The position numbers were made by a program, and so were the translations under genes. Positions 21,181-29,316 of a stretch of DNA of 64,000 bases are shown one piece after another. Within the stretch, counting starts at the first letter, position 1, and each line of letters begins with the position of its first letter. The stretch lies in NCBI RefSeq assembly GCF_020667835.1, contig NZ_JAFMPR010000002.1, positions 310,001 through 374,000 on the forward strand, in the 5' to 3' direction. The stretch is from Roseibaca sp. Y0-43 (GTDB lineage: Bacteria > Pseudomonadota > Alphaproteobacteria > Rhodobacterales > Rhodobacteraceae). Below the pieces are notes generated by a model, which saw only the letters and a list, made by a program, of their open reading frames with translations, was not told the DNA's origin and ran no database searches.

Positions 21181-21355
21181 CCTAGAGCTTTCGCGCCACC
21201 GAGCGATGTGGGCCATGTGCGGTGTAAAAGTGAACCATGCACCACGTTTCCCTGTGTGATTTAACCCTACAAAGCAAGACTTTTGGTGTGGGCGATGCTT
21301 GGTCAGACGCAGTAGTGTGCCGGGCCAAGTGACGCAGTGTAAAGATTGCTGACCT
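21181..21355. mobile_element. Possible insertion-sequence end remnants
   Basis: A lower-G+C stretch without genes (28 of 60 bases G+C at 21241-21300) with GTGTAAAAGTGAACC (21222-21236) and GTGTAAAGATTGCTGACC (about 21337-21354), similar to GTGTAAAGTTGAACC at 14661. Repeated GTGTAAA...GACC-type units occur at termini of IS21-like elements. No transposase fragment was found, so this is tentative. Confidence 0.25.
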
Positions 21356-21384
21356 CGATGGTTTCCGCAAGACCGCAGCTTGCT

Positions 21385-22806
21385 CTACTGGTCAGACATG
21401 ACAGGGTCGGGATAAAGCAACGGTTGCCTCTGTCTTTGAACTAACTTTTCCATCACGTCCCGGACAAAAAAGTGATCCTCATTGATGTCAGAGCTGCGAT
21501 CCCCAACGGGGGTGCTCATCGTCCACGAAAAAGGGTGGGCGTGTCGGCGCTCGCCCTTGAGATGGGGGTGATCAAGCGGCAGGTTGTCGTGGGTGTGCTC
21601 AAGGATCTCAGGATCCTCCTTCGGCCAGAGGCGCAGCGCGGTGAGCGCACCGGCACCCGCCAGCGCGGCAAGGCACCCGAGGGCCACGACCGGCCCGAAC
21701 TGCGTCATTAGCCAGCCCGAAAGCGGATAGGTCACGAGCCAGCAGGCATGGCTGAGCGCGAACTGGGCCGCGAAGAGCGCGGGGCGGTCCTCGGCATGGG
21801 CCGAGCGGCGCAGAAGGCGGCCAGACGGGGTGAGGACAGCCGAGTAGCCGACCCCGACCAGCAGCGAGGCGCTGAACAGGAAGGGCCAGTCAAGGCCGAG
21901 GGCCGCGACCTCGGCGGCCAAGACCAGCAGGGACAGGACCATAACTGCGGCGCCCGCGACCATCACCGGCCTGTCGGGCACGCGGTCTAGCAGTCGCGGT
22001 AAGACAAGCGCTGCCAGCATCGAGCCCGCGCCGAAGGCGAACATCGTCCAGGCCAGCGCGCTATCGTTGAGGCCCAATGTGCCGCGCACCAGCACCACGG
22101 AGTTGACCAGCACCATCGCGCCTGCGGCTGCCGCGGCGAGGTTCAGCGCCAGTAGCCCCCGCAGGCGCGGCGTCGCGAGGTAGATGCGGACGCCGCGTGT
22201 CGTGCGGTCGTAGATGCCGCGCGGCTCGGACGGCTTCGGGCTTGGCAGCATGACCGATACCACCAATAGCGCCGAGGCTATGAAGCCCGCCACCGTGCCG
22301 AGGAACAGGGGGTTGTAGCTCATCAGGGCGAGCAGAAGCGCCGCCAACATCGGGCTGACAATGTTTTCCAGATCGTAGGCCAGCCGCGAGAGCGACAGCG
22401 CGCGCGTGTAGCGCGCCTCCTCCGGCAGCACGTCCGGGATCGTCGCCTGAAAGGTCGGCGTGAAAGCGGCCGAGGCCGATTGCAGCAAGAAGATCAGGAC
22501 GTAGACTTGCCAGACCTCGGTGACGAAGGGCAGGCAGAGTGCCGCGCCCGCGCGCACCACGTCGAGCCCGACGAGGTACGCGCGGCGGTTGACTCGGTCC
22601 GCAAAGGCCCTGGCGACGGGCGCGATGCCGACATAGGCCACCATCTTGATGGTGAAGACCGTGCCCAGCACCATTGCCGCCCCGTCGCCCGCGAGGTCAT
22701 AGGCCAGCAGGCCAAGGGCCACCGTCGCCATGCCAGTGCCCAACAGGGCTACGACCTGCGCAAGGAACAGGTGGCGGTAGGTGCGGTCAGAAAGGATTTC
22801 CAGCAT
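21385..22806 (-). CDS. MFS transporter with a His-rich C-terminal tail (metal-efflux NreB/NrsD-like)
   Basis: 473 aa with about 12 membrane segments up to residue 395. MFS features include VARAFADRVNRRAYLVGLDVVRAG between TM2 and TM3 and a duplicated half beginning near 215. The soluble tail holds HTHDNLPLDHPHLKGERRHAHPF, a metal-binding His cluster as in Ni/Co resistance MFS proteins. The last 40 or so residues after this look unlike a normal tail and abut the IS-like remnant, so the C-terminus may be altered. It lies 8 nt downstream of the CsoR/RcnR-like repressor gene, so it is in the same transcript. Confidence 0.82.
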   Translation of the reverse strand: MLEILSDRTYRHLFLAQVVALLGTGMATVALGLLAYDLAGDGAAMVLGTVFTIKMVAYVGIAPVARAFADRVNRRAYLVGLDVVRAGAALCLPFVTEVWQVYVLIFLLQSASAAFTPTFQATIPDVLPEEARYTRALSLSRLAYDLENIVSPMLAALLLALMSYNPLFLGTVAGFIASALLVVSVMLPSPKPSEPRGIYDRTTRGVRIYLATPRLRGLLALNLAAAAAGAMVLVNSVVLVRGTLGLNDSALAWTMFAFGAGSMLAALVLPRLLDRVPDRPVMVAGAAVMVLSLLVLAAEVAALGLDWPFLFSASLLVGVGYSAVLTPSGRLLRRSAHAEDRPALFAAQFALSHACWLVTYPLSGWLMTQFGPVVALGCLAALAGAGALTALRLWPKEDPEILEHTHDNLPLDHPHLKGERRHAHPFSWTMSTPVGDRSSDINEDHFFVRDVMEKLVQRQRQPLLYPDPVMSDQ

Positions 22807-22814
22807 GATACCTG

Positions 22815-23075
22815 CTATAGATACCGGGCGATGGACCTGAGTTCGGCCCGGTCCGCTTCCGAATGCTCCGTGTCCAGACAGTGTTCCATATGGTCATGGA
22901 TCAGGGCCCGCTTTGCATTGACGACAGCTTTCTCGACGGCATGAAGCTGCTGTGCGATCTCAATACAGGGTTTTCCAGCCTCAATCATCGCGATAACGGC
23001 ACGAAGATGCCCATCGGCGCGTTTGAGCCGTGCAACAAGGGCTGGATGGGTTGAATGAACATGGTGTTTCGTCAT
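22815..23075 (-). CDS. Metal-sensing repressor of the CsoR/RcnR/FrmR family
   Basis: 86 aa, all-helical. The start MTKHHVHSTHP gives a His-rich N-terminus. Likely ligands at the usual positions are Cys37 (GKPCIEIAQQL), His62 and Cys66 (IHDHMEHC), with His4/His5/His7 possibly added as in the Ni/Co sensors RcnR and DmeR. The ATG lies 6 nt after a good -10 box, so the message is probably leaderless. First gene of the unit with the MFS transporter; it probably represses both directions through the 16-bp palindrome. Confidence 0.88.
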   Translation of the reverse strand: MTKHHVHSTHPALVARLKRADGHLRAVIAMIEAGKPCIEIAQQLHAVEKAVVNAKRALIHDHMEHCLDTEHSEADRAELRSIARYL

Positions 23076-23081
23076 AGTAAA

Positions 23082-23110
23082 TTTGTATCCCCCTAGGGGG
23101 ATCAAAACAA
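23082..23110 (-). promoter_or_regulatory. Repressor promoter with a perfect CCCCCTAGGGGG operator in its spacer
   Basis: On the minus strand TTGTTT (-35) and TACAAA (-10) are 17 bp apart. The spacer holds the perfect palindrome ATCCCCCTAGGGGGAT (23087-23102), the G/C-tract form bound by RcnR/DmeR/CsoR-type repressors. The same palindrome is 55 bp upstream of the divergent His-rich protein gene. Confidence 0.72.
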
Positions 23111-23156
23111 GATGGTGCCACCCGCGCACCGCGACCGCGCAAAGCAGGATAATCTG

Positions 23157-23510
23157 ATGCGGTCAGGGCGGAACTTCGCAAAGCAGCTACTGGCGGCCTT
23201 TCTGTGCCTGTCGCTGCTGGGCTGGTGCGTTGTTCCAAGCATGTCACATGTGCCACGCGTCGCTCAAACCCTTGAACATCATGCCCAGATGATCGCAGAT
23301 CACGGGCATTCTCACGGGTTCGAAGAAGACCTTCTATGGGCGATGCACGGGCATGACCATGACGCGGTCGACCATGACCACAATCCTGCCCTGGCTGTCG
23401 CAGTGGCATCGGGCAGCGCGTGGCCATCAACAAAGGACATCTGGCGTTTGCGCGGCTCTGAACCCGGTCCGCATCACAAGTTTCGGATAGATCGACCTCC
23501 ACGTGTCTGA
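23157..23510 (+). CDS. Small exported His-rich protein
   Basis: 117 aa. Signal sequence MRSGRNFAKQLLAAFLCLSLLGWCVVPS, then a short domain rich in His/Asp: HHAQMIADHGHSHGF and AMHGHDHDAVDHDHN. Probably a periplasmic metal-binding or buffering protein for the HupE-like protein encoded 59 nt downstream (inference). AGGATA lies 5 nt before the chosen ATG. Not otherwise recognised. Confidence 0.7.
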   Translation: MRSGRNFAKQLLAAFLCLSLLGWCVVPSMSHVPRVAQTLEHHAQMIADHGHSHGFEEDLLWAMHGHDHDAVDHDHNPALAVAVASGSAWPSTKDIWRLRGSEPGPHHKFRIDRPPRV

Positions 23511-23569
23511 TCGCCGCTGCGCCTTGGCGCGGCTTTCTCGATCAAATCAACACGAACGGAGTCCCTTCA

Positions 23570-24298
23570 ATGAGTTTCAACTCACAAGGCATTCATGCGC
23601 TTGCCTCGCGCCGCATGACCGCCATCCTTCTGTCAGCCCTTGCGCTCTACGCCTCAAGCGTGGCGCAGCTGCTCGCCCATGACGTCACCCCCGGTGACGC
23701 GGGCTACATCCAGGAAATCTGGGGGGTGCATGTCATCTCTTTCATCTATCTCGGCGCCAAGCACATGGTGACGGGATACGACCACATCCTGTTCCTTCTG
23801 GGCGTCGTGTTCTTCCTCTACCGGATGAAGGACGTGGCCATCTATGTCAGCATCTTCGCCGTCGGACATTCGGTGACGATGCTGGCCGGCGTCTGGTGGG
23901 GATGGGGCATCAATTCCTACATCATCGACGCCATCATAGGCCTTTCGGTCGTCTACAAGGCGCTCGACAACCTCGGCGCCTATCGCAAGTGGTTCGGGTT
24001 ACAGCCAAACACCAAGGCCGCGACGCTGATCTTCGGCCTCTTCCACGGCACCGGCCTCGCCTCGAAGATCATCGAATACGACATCTCCGAGGATGGTCTT
24101 TTGTGGAACCTGCTGGCGTTCAACGTTGGCGTCGAGGTCGGCCAGATCCTCGTGCTCTTCGCGATCCTCGTCGTGATGGGCTACTGGCGCCGCTCCGAGC
24201 GGTTCATGAACCAGGCCTTCGTCGCCAACTTCATCATGGTGGGCCTCGGCATCTGGCTCACCGTCTACCAGATCAACGGCTTCCTTGCGGCCGCATAA
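23570..24298 (+). CDS. HupE/UreJ-like membrane protein
   Basis: 242 aa with a signal-like start (AILLSALALYASSVAQLLAHD) and about six further membrane segments. The signature HMVTGYDHILFLLGVVFFLYR, FAVGHSVTMLAG and LFHGTGLASKI match HupE/UreJ proteins, implicated in nickel or cobalt uptake. Location beside a CsoR/RcnR-type operator and His-rich partners supports a metal role. GGAG lies 10 nt upstream. Confidence 0.85.
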   Translation: MSFNSQGIHALASRRMTAILLSALALYASSVAQLLAHDVTPGDAGYIQEIWGVHVISFIYLGAKHMVTGYDHILFLLGVVFFLYRMKDVAIYVSIFAVGHSVTMLAGVWWGWGINSYIIDAIIGLSVVYKALDNLGAYRKWFGLQPNTKAATLIFGLFHGTGLASKIIEYDISEDGLLWNLLAFNVGVEVGQILVLFAILVVMGYWRRSERFMNQAFVANFIMVGLGIWLTVYQINGFLAAA

Positions 24299-24310
24299 GG
24301 AGAATTCGAT

Positions 24311-24961
24311 ATGCAACTCATCGAGAGAATGCGTGACACGATGCAATTGACCGCGGAGAAGCCCGATCCGGCGCTCCTGCCGACACCTCGCCAACTGCGG
24401 CGCTCGACTATGGCCGCCGTGATCGGCGCGGCCTTCATCGGGGTCGGCGTCTACCTGCCGGCCGAATACGGGATCGATCCGACCGGCGTGGGCAATGTCC
24501 TCGGCCTGACCGAGATGGGCGAGATCAAGCAGCAGCTCGCCCGCGAGGCGGCGGCGGATGAGGCGGTCCATGGCGGCGGCGAGCAGTCGTCAAGCCTCAT
24601 GGACGACATCTTCGGCCTCTTCGTCGGTGCGCCCCATGCGCAGGACGCCTGGACCGACACTGTCACCTTCACGCTGGCACCGGACACGTTCACAGAGGTC
24701 AAGATGGTGATGGCCGAAGGCGATATCCTCGAATACTCGTGGGTCGCTGAAGGCGGTCGGGTCAACTTCGACCTGCACGCTCATGGCGACGACCAGTCGG
24801 TGGACTACGACCGCGGCCGCGGCGCGACCGACGGCACAGGCAGCATCGAGGCACCCTTCCCCGTCGAACACGGCTGGTTCTGGCGCAACCGTGACGATTC
24901 CGACGTGACCATCACGCTTCAGCTGCGCGGCAACTACAGCGAGATCGTTCGCAGCGAGTGA
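24311..24961 (+). CDS. Membrane-anchored accessory protein of the metal module
   Basis: 216 aa. One membrane segment at about 33-50 (TMAAVIGAAFIGVGVYLPAEY), a variable linker, then an exported beta domain (DTVTFTLAPDTFTEVKMVMAEGD, EYSWVAEGGRVNFDLHAHGD, FPVEHGWFWRNRDDSDVTITLQ). Such 'transmembrane anchor' proteins often follow HupE-like genes. AAGGAG lies 8 nt upstream, 12 nt after the HupE-like stop, so it is the last gene of the operon, followed by a strong terminator. Confidence 0.75.
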   Translation: MQLIERMRDTMQLTAEKPDPALLPTPRQLRRSTMAAVIGAAFIGVGVYLPAEYGIDPTGVGNVLGLTEMGEIKQQLAREAAADEAVHGGGEQSSSLMDDIFGLFVGAPHAQDAWTDTVTFTLAPDTFTEVKMVMAEGDILEYSWVAEGGRVNFDLHAHGDDQSVDYDRGRGATDGTGSIEAPFPVEHGWFWRNRDDSDVTITLQLRGNYSEIVRSE

Positions 24962-24967
24962 GACAAT

Positions 24968-24994
24968 GCGCCTGCGGGAGACCGCAGGCGCTTT
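24968..24994 (+). terminator. Intrinsic terminator of the HupE operon
   Basis: Perfect 10-bp stem GCGCCTGCGG / CCGCAGGCGC with loop GAGA and TTT, 6 nt after the stop codon. Confidence 0.8.
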
Positions 24995-25167
24995 GCCTAA
25001 GCCCGAGCGTGATCGGGTTTCAGCGTTCCAGAACGCCGTGCACGGATGTTTTGCGAGCCATCGCAGAAACGGCGAGAGACCACGGAATCACGCGATCAAA
25101 ACACGCATACGGGCCACCCAAAAAAACGCGTAACTCTTTGCAATACCGAAATAATCTTCGCCCTCTG

Positions 25168-25179
25168 TCATGGGCGCAA
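25168..25179 (+). repeat. Right attachment-site-like repeat
   Basis: TCATGGGCGCAA, identical and in the same orientation as 14482-14493, at the island-proximal edge of the dusA fragment. Confidence 0.65.
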
Positions 25180-25219
25180 TGGACAGGCACGCCGCCTTCG
25201 TGGTCGCGATCCTTGGCGT
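25168..25219 (-). pseudogene. dusA: Displaced 5' fragment of dusA (old start of the gene)
   Basis: Read on the minus strand it encodes ATTKAACLSIAPM, matching ATNKAARLSVAPM of the intact DusA; 43 of 52 bases agree and there are no gaps. The start codon position is ACG, and a GGAGAGA element like the dusA RBS sits just upstream. Similarity stops abruptly at 25168. This is what remains when an element inserts in dusA and provides a replacement 5' end. Confidence 0.8.
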
Positions 25220-25499
25220 GAAATTCTCTCCATCGGGGCACGGGTTGCGAAAGGCCCGCCTGCGTAGAGCACTGCCATTCGGGCCGGAGACTATCCCCTG
25301 CCCCGTGGTGCAAAAAATGAGGGGCGGACCGTTTGCGACCGTGCGCGGCAGACCCCATGATTTGTCAAACGCCTTTTAGTCAAAGCAGAGCACATGCTAG
25401 GATTGTGGCCTTCAACTATTTGTAGACAGGCTGTCATGGCGGGCTTACGCTGCGTCAACCCCTGACTGCGGCTTGCGCCGATGTAGAGGAGACCCGTCA
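25220..25499. other. Old dusA upstream region and leader of the large two-gene unit
   Basis: No gene seen. It should hold the former dusA promoter (minus strand) and the promoter of the 1271-aa gene (plus strand). The island-side part of this gap, 24995-25167, also shows no gene. Confidence 0.5.
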
Positions 25500-28400
25500 A
25501 TGAAGGTGCAATTCTCTCTTGCAGTGACTGAACGGGGAAAGCCGCCATTGACGCAGCTTTCGGCCCAGCTGCTTGGGCCGCGCGGCGATAGGCTTATTCA
25601 CGAAACGGCAATTGGTCAAAACGGAACCGCCAAGCTGGTTGTCGACCTGCCCGACCGCACGAAGCAATTGCGTTTGCGGATCGTGGAAATGGAGAGCGGC
25701 ACAGTGCGCTTCACCTCGCCCGCGACACAATTGGCGCAGCTGAAAGATCATTACGAGATAGAGATCGGCAAGGGGGGCGACACGACCGAACGCCCGCCGT
25801 CACGGGGCGAAGTGTCGTTCAGGATCGTTGTGAAAGATCAACGCGGTCAGCCTGTGCCGGGGCTGCTCCTGCGGGTCGCGGCAGGCGGCGACGAAGTCTT
25901 CTCGGGGCAAGTTGACAACAAGGGTGTCGCGCAGATCACCTTTCCGGCCGGGCCCGATATCGTTGCGGCCGAACTGCGCCACAGCGGCGCGGTCATCGCG
26001 CGCAACAGTCGCCCGGTCGGAGAGCTTGGCAAATGGTGGGTCATCGAAGTCGAGCGCAACCTGGACCAGCCCGGCCCGCCTGAACCCGTGCCGGGCGGCG
26101 GCGACGGCCAGACGCCCGGTGGAAATGACACGCCCTCGCCCGTCGACCGGCCCGGCCCGGCGATGCGTCTGCGCGGTCGGATCGAACATGCCCGCAGCCT
26201 ACGGGCCGCCGTTCGCGACGAAGCGGCGGGCGAAATCCGCGAGCGCAAGCGCCGCTTGCGGCGGGGGCGCGCGCTGGCCGAAGGGGTGTTGGGCAAACGC
26301 CCCCGGCGCAAGCTGGCGGGCGATCTTGGCTTTGTCCCCGCCGGTCAAGACCCGCGCCCGCGCCAAGATGCGGTGATCGAGGCCACCGCGGCCGCGATAG
26401 GCGCGCGAAGCAAGCGCGGTGTGCTCATGCGTTCGGGCACCTTGAGCGCATATCGGCTGAGACAAGGGTCGCGGCTGGACAACACCCTGTTCCGCCAGAT
26501 TTTTGACCGGCAGGGGCCGCGCGCGTTCCAACCGCCGAATTTCGAGCAAATCCTGCGCGATTGCGCGGCACGGACCTTGGCCCAACCGCCGGACCCCAAG
26601 CCCGACCCCATCCCCGACACGGTCGCGCCGCCCCCGGAACCTCTGTCGCTTCAGGCCCGCATCGCCGGTGTTCTGGACGCAGCCCTTGGCACCACAGAAC
26701 GCCGCCCGACCGCGTCTGACCTAACCGCAAGCCTGAGCATCGACCTGCCTTCTGGCCCCGCCGATGTCGACGCCTTTCACGATTTCCACAGCATTCAGGT
26801 GGCCTGGCAAGATACGTGGACCGCAGTTGTCGATGATCGGATGAAAGACCGCATGAAAGAGCTGTATGAGCTGATCGTCGAGGTGGTCGACCCGGAAGAG
26901 GTCGAGGCCGATCTGTCCGAGATCGACGAGCTTCATGCGATGTTGGACACCTTGGCCGACGAAGTGACGGCGGCTTCGCAGACGCTGGGCGCGCATACGT
27001 TCACCCCGCCCGAAGGGATCAGCGGGTGGGTGCCGCAGGTGGCAGCCTTGTGGCGCTGGCTGACCGAGAATGAGCAGGATTACGTCCTGCTTCAGAAAGA
27101 GCTCGAAACCTACATGGCGGGCGATCCCGATCTTTTCATGGGGGTCTTCGTGAAGCTGGGCAAGCTGTTTCCCGGCTACCCGTCTGGCTGGGTGCCCGAA
27201 ACGCTGCCCCTGAGCACGTTTCAAGCCTTGCCAAACCTGTTCAAGGACCGCGCAGAGGCGTTTGTCGATCTGGACGACGCCCGCGCGCGCAAAGAGGCCG
27301 GGACCGGCACCTACGCGACCAATGCGGCCTCGCGTCTGGGCCGCGCAGAGCGCCTGATCGGCGAGTTGAAAGAAAGCCTGGTCGAACCCTACCAATTCGA
27401 TGTCTTTGCGCCGGGATCGTATAATTTCGGCACGCTTGCGACCTATCGGCAGCGCTGGCGGCCATTGGCCTATCAAGTGGGCGATCTTGCCGGGTCGATC
27501 CCGCTCGCCCCCGGCGAAAAACGCTCGGTCAAGGTCGAGCGCAAGGTCACACGCAAGGACAGCACCCAGCGCTCTCGGCAACGCCTGTCCGAATCCAGCC
27601 GCGAGACCGAAGAGAAGCGCCGCGCCGAGGGCGAGATCACCCAAGAGGTCAAGCGTGCCCTGTCGGCGGGCGGCGAGGTCAGCGGCGGCGGCGAGATCGG
27701 CGTGGTGTCCGTCAACGCCTCGGCGAATTTCGACGCAAGCCAGGATAGCGCGTCGCAGGCCACCAAGAAAGAAATCCGTGAGATCACGACGAAGGTCGCG
27801 CAGAAATATCGCGATGAGCGCAAGGTCGAGGTGAAAAGCGAAACCTCTTACGAGAGCACCTATTCCGAAACGCGCGAGATCTCGAACCCAAATGACGAGC
27901 TGACAGTCACCTACCTGTTTTACGAATTGCAACGGCGCTACGAGGTGGCCGAACGCCTGCATGACCTGCAACCGATTATCCTTGTGGCCTATGACATGCC
28001 GCAACCGTCCGAGATTACCGAAGCCTGGCTTATCAAGCATGACTGGATCATCCGCGATGCCCTGCTGGATGACAGTTTCGCCGCCGCCTTGGGCTATCTG
28101 GGGCAGACTTTCGCGGGCGATGAGGTCGCGGTCGAGATCCTCGAGCAGCAATGGAAAGCGCAGTTGCAGATCGTGGCCGATCTGCGCGCGCAAGGGGCGG
28201 CGCATCAGGATCTGCGCGATGCCGCAAGGCTCGCGGTGCAGGATGCGGTTACGGCGGTCGGCTATGCCGAGGCCGGCGAGGCCTATACACGCGGCGGCAT
28301 TGGCCGTTCCCTTGGGGAACGCATCTATGCCGCAGAAGGCGAGATCGCCGATGCCCAGGCCGAAAACGCCCGCGCCTCTCTGGATTGGGCCGAGGCCGAT

Positions 28401-29315
28401 CTGGCCCGGATCGAGGCCACCGCGCGCGAGGCAGTCACGGCACTGGAGCGCGCCACCGCGGTCTATGTTGCCGCAGTCGAGGCGCGGCTGAACCGCCGCG
28501 TCCAGATCGACCGCCTGATCTTGCATGTGAAAGAAAATATCTTCCACTACATGCAGGCGATCTGGATGCGCGAACATCCCGATGCGCGCTATTTGCGGCT
28601 GTATGACATGGACATTCAATGGCCGGGTGCGCGCGCGGGAACGGTAGTCGAGACCGGGCGCGAATGGGTGCCCGGACCGTTGGACAATGTCGCATGGCCC
28701 CCTTTCATCCCGAAACCCGAAGAGATGACGGGCGGTTGGGTCGAATTCGCGACCCCGCGCTTTCGGGAAACGCGCAAGCTGCACGAGATTGCGAATTTGC
28801 AGCGCCCGCTGGCTTTCAGGGGGAACCTCGCGGTCTTTCCGCTGACCGAGCACAATGCCCTGACGACATGGTTGGCGCAGGACTTTCTTGACGGCGAATT
28901 CGGGCTGTTCGACCCGGACCCGCTGGCCCGCTTGCCCACGGCGACAGAAGCGCTGGAAATCGCCGAATGCGCATGGAAAAATCCCGGCCTGACAGATGCG
29001 GGGCGCGAGAAGGTGACAGAATGGCTGATGGACGCGCTTGCGGTTGCGCATCGCGTCTCGACAGAGATTGTCGTGCCAACGGGAGAGTTGTTCATCGAGG
29101 CGCTTCCGGGGGCGCATCCGCTGCTGGAGGATTTCAAACTGCGCCACCGCGCGATGGATGCCGCCGCCGCCGGGGTCGGTGTGCGCGCCAGCCAGCTTGA
29201 CCTGATCCGCCGCGCCATGCGCCTGGAGGCCGAAGACACAAGCGATCCCGACATAGACCGGCATATCCGGGTGGATGGGTCCGGCGTGGGCATAACGGTC
29301 GCAGACGGCGACTGA
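25500..29315 (+). CDS. Large multidomain protein of unknown function (1271 aa)
   Basis: Not recognised. Order seen: residues 1-90 beta-rich; about 105-190 a second beta domain like carboxypeptidase-regulatory/Ig folds (GQPVPGLLLRVAAGGDEVF); a Pro/Gly linker; an Arg-rich helical stretch (230-330); a second Pro linker near 370; helical domain 400-640; then a conserved-looking core 660-870 with SIPLAPGEKRSVKVERK, Ser/Glu/Lys-rich coiled coil, a small Gly/Ser strand region and NDELTVTYLFYELQRRYEV. Coiled coil 880-1010 and a C-terminal domain with WREHP-like IWMREHPDARYLRLYD follow. No signal peptide or membrane segment. GAGGAG lies 8-9 nt upstream. Coupled to the next gene by one nucleotide. Possibly a scaffold or delivery protein for it (inference). 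Confidence 0.85.
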   Translation: MKVQFSLAVTERGKPPLTQLSAQLLGPRGDRLIHETAIGQNGTAKLVVDLPDRTKQLRLRIVEMESGTVRFTSPATQLAQLKDHYEIEIGKGGDTTERPPSRGEVSFRIVVKDQRGQPVPGLLLRVAAGGDEVFSGQVDNKGVAQITFPAGPDIVAAELRHSGAVIARNSRPVGELGKWWVIEVERNLDQPGPPEPVPGGGDGQTPGGNDTPSPVDRPGPAMRLRGRIEHARSLRAAVRDEAAGEIRERKRRLRRGRALAEGVLGKRPRRKLAGDLGFVPAGQDPRPRQDAVIEATAAAIGARSKRGVLMRSGTLSAYRLRQGSRLDNTLFRQIFDRQGPRAFQPPNFEQILRDCAARTLAQPPDPKPDPIPDTVAPPPEPLSLQARIAGVLDAALGTTERRPTASDLTASLSIDLPSGPADVDAFHDFHSIQVAWQDTWTAVVDDRMKDRMKELYELIVEVVDPEEVEADLSEIDELHAMLDTLADEVTAASQTLGAHTFTPPEGISGWVPQVAALWRWLTENEQDYVLLQKELETYMAGDPDLFMGVFVKLGKLFPGYPSGWVPETLPLSTFQALPNLFKDRAEAFVDLDDARARKEAGTGTYATNAASRLGRAERLIGELKESLVEPYQFDVFAPGSYNFGTLATYRQRWRPLAYQVGDLAGSIPLAPGEKRSVKVERKVTRKDSTQRSRQRLSESSRETEEKRRAEGEITQEVKRALSAGGEVSGGGEIGVVSVNASANFDASQDSASQATKKEIREITTKVAQKYRDERKVEVKSETSYESTYSETREISNPNDELTVTYLFYELQRRYEVAERLHDLQPIILVAYDMPQPSEITEAWLIKHDWIIRDALLDDSFAAALGYLGQTFAGDEVAVEILEQQWKAQLQIVADLRAQGAAHQDLRDAARLAVQDAVTAVGYAEAGEAYTRGGIGRSLGERIYAAEGEIADAQAENARASLDWAEADLARIEATAREAVTALERATAVYVAAVEARLNRRVQIDRLILHVKENIFHYMQAIWMREHPDARYLRLYDMDIQWPGARAGTVVETGREWVPGPLDNVAWPPFIPKPEEMTGGWVEFATPRFRETRKLHEIANLQRPLAFRGNLAVFPLTEHNALTTWLAQDFLDGEFGLFDPDPLARLPTATEALEIAECAWKNPGLTDAGREKVTEWLMDALAVAHRVSTEIVVPTGELFIEALPGAHPLLEDFKLRHRAMDAAAAGVGVRASQLDLIRRAMRLEAEDTSDPDIDRHIRVDGSGVGITVADGD

Positions 29316-29316
29316 G

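Noticed and set aside
23082-23110. CCCCCTAGGGGG considered as a terminator stem
   Set aside because: No loop and no T-run; position inside a promoter spacer fits an operator instead.
25046-25379. Small open frames in the gap before the 1271-aa gene
   Set aside because: No RBS or family-like residues; they cross the dusA fragment and its old promoter.
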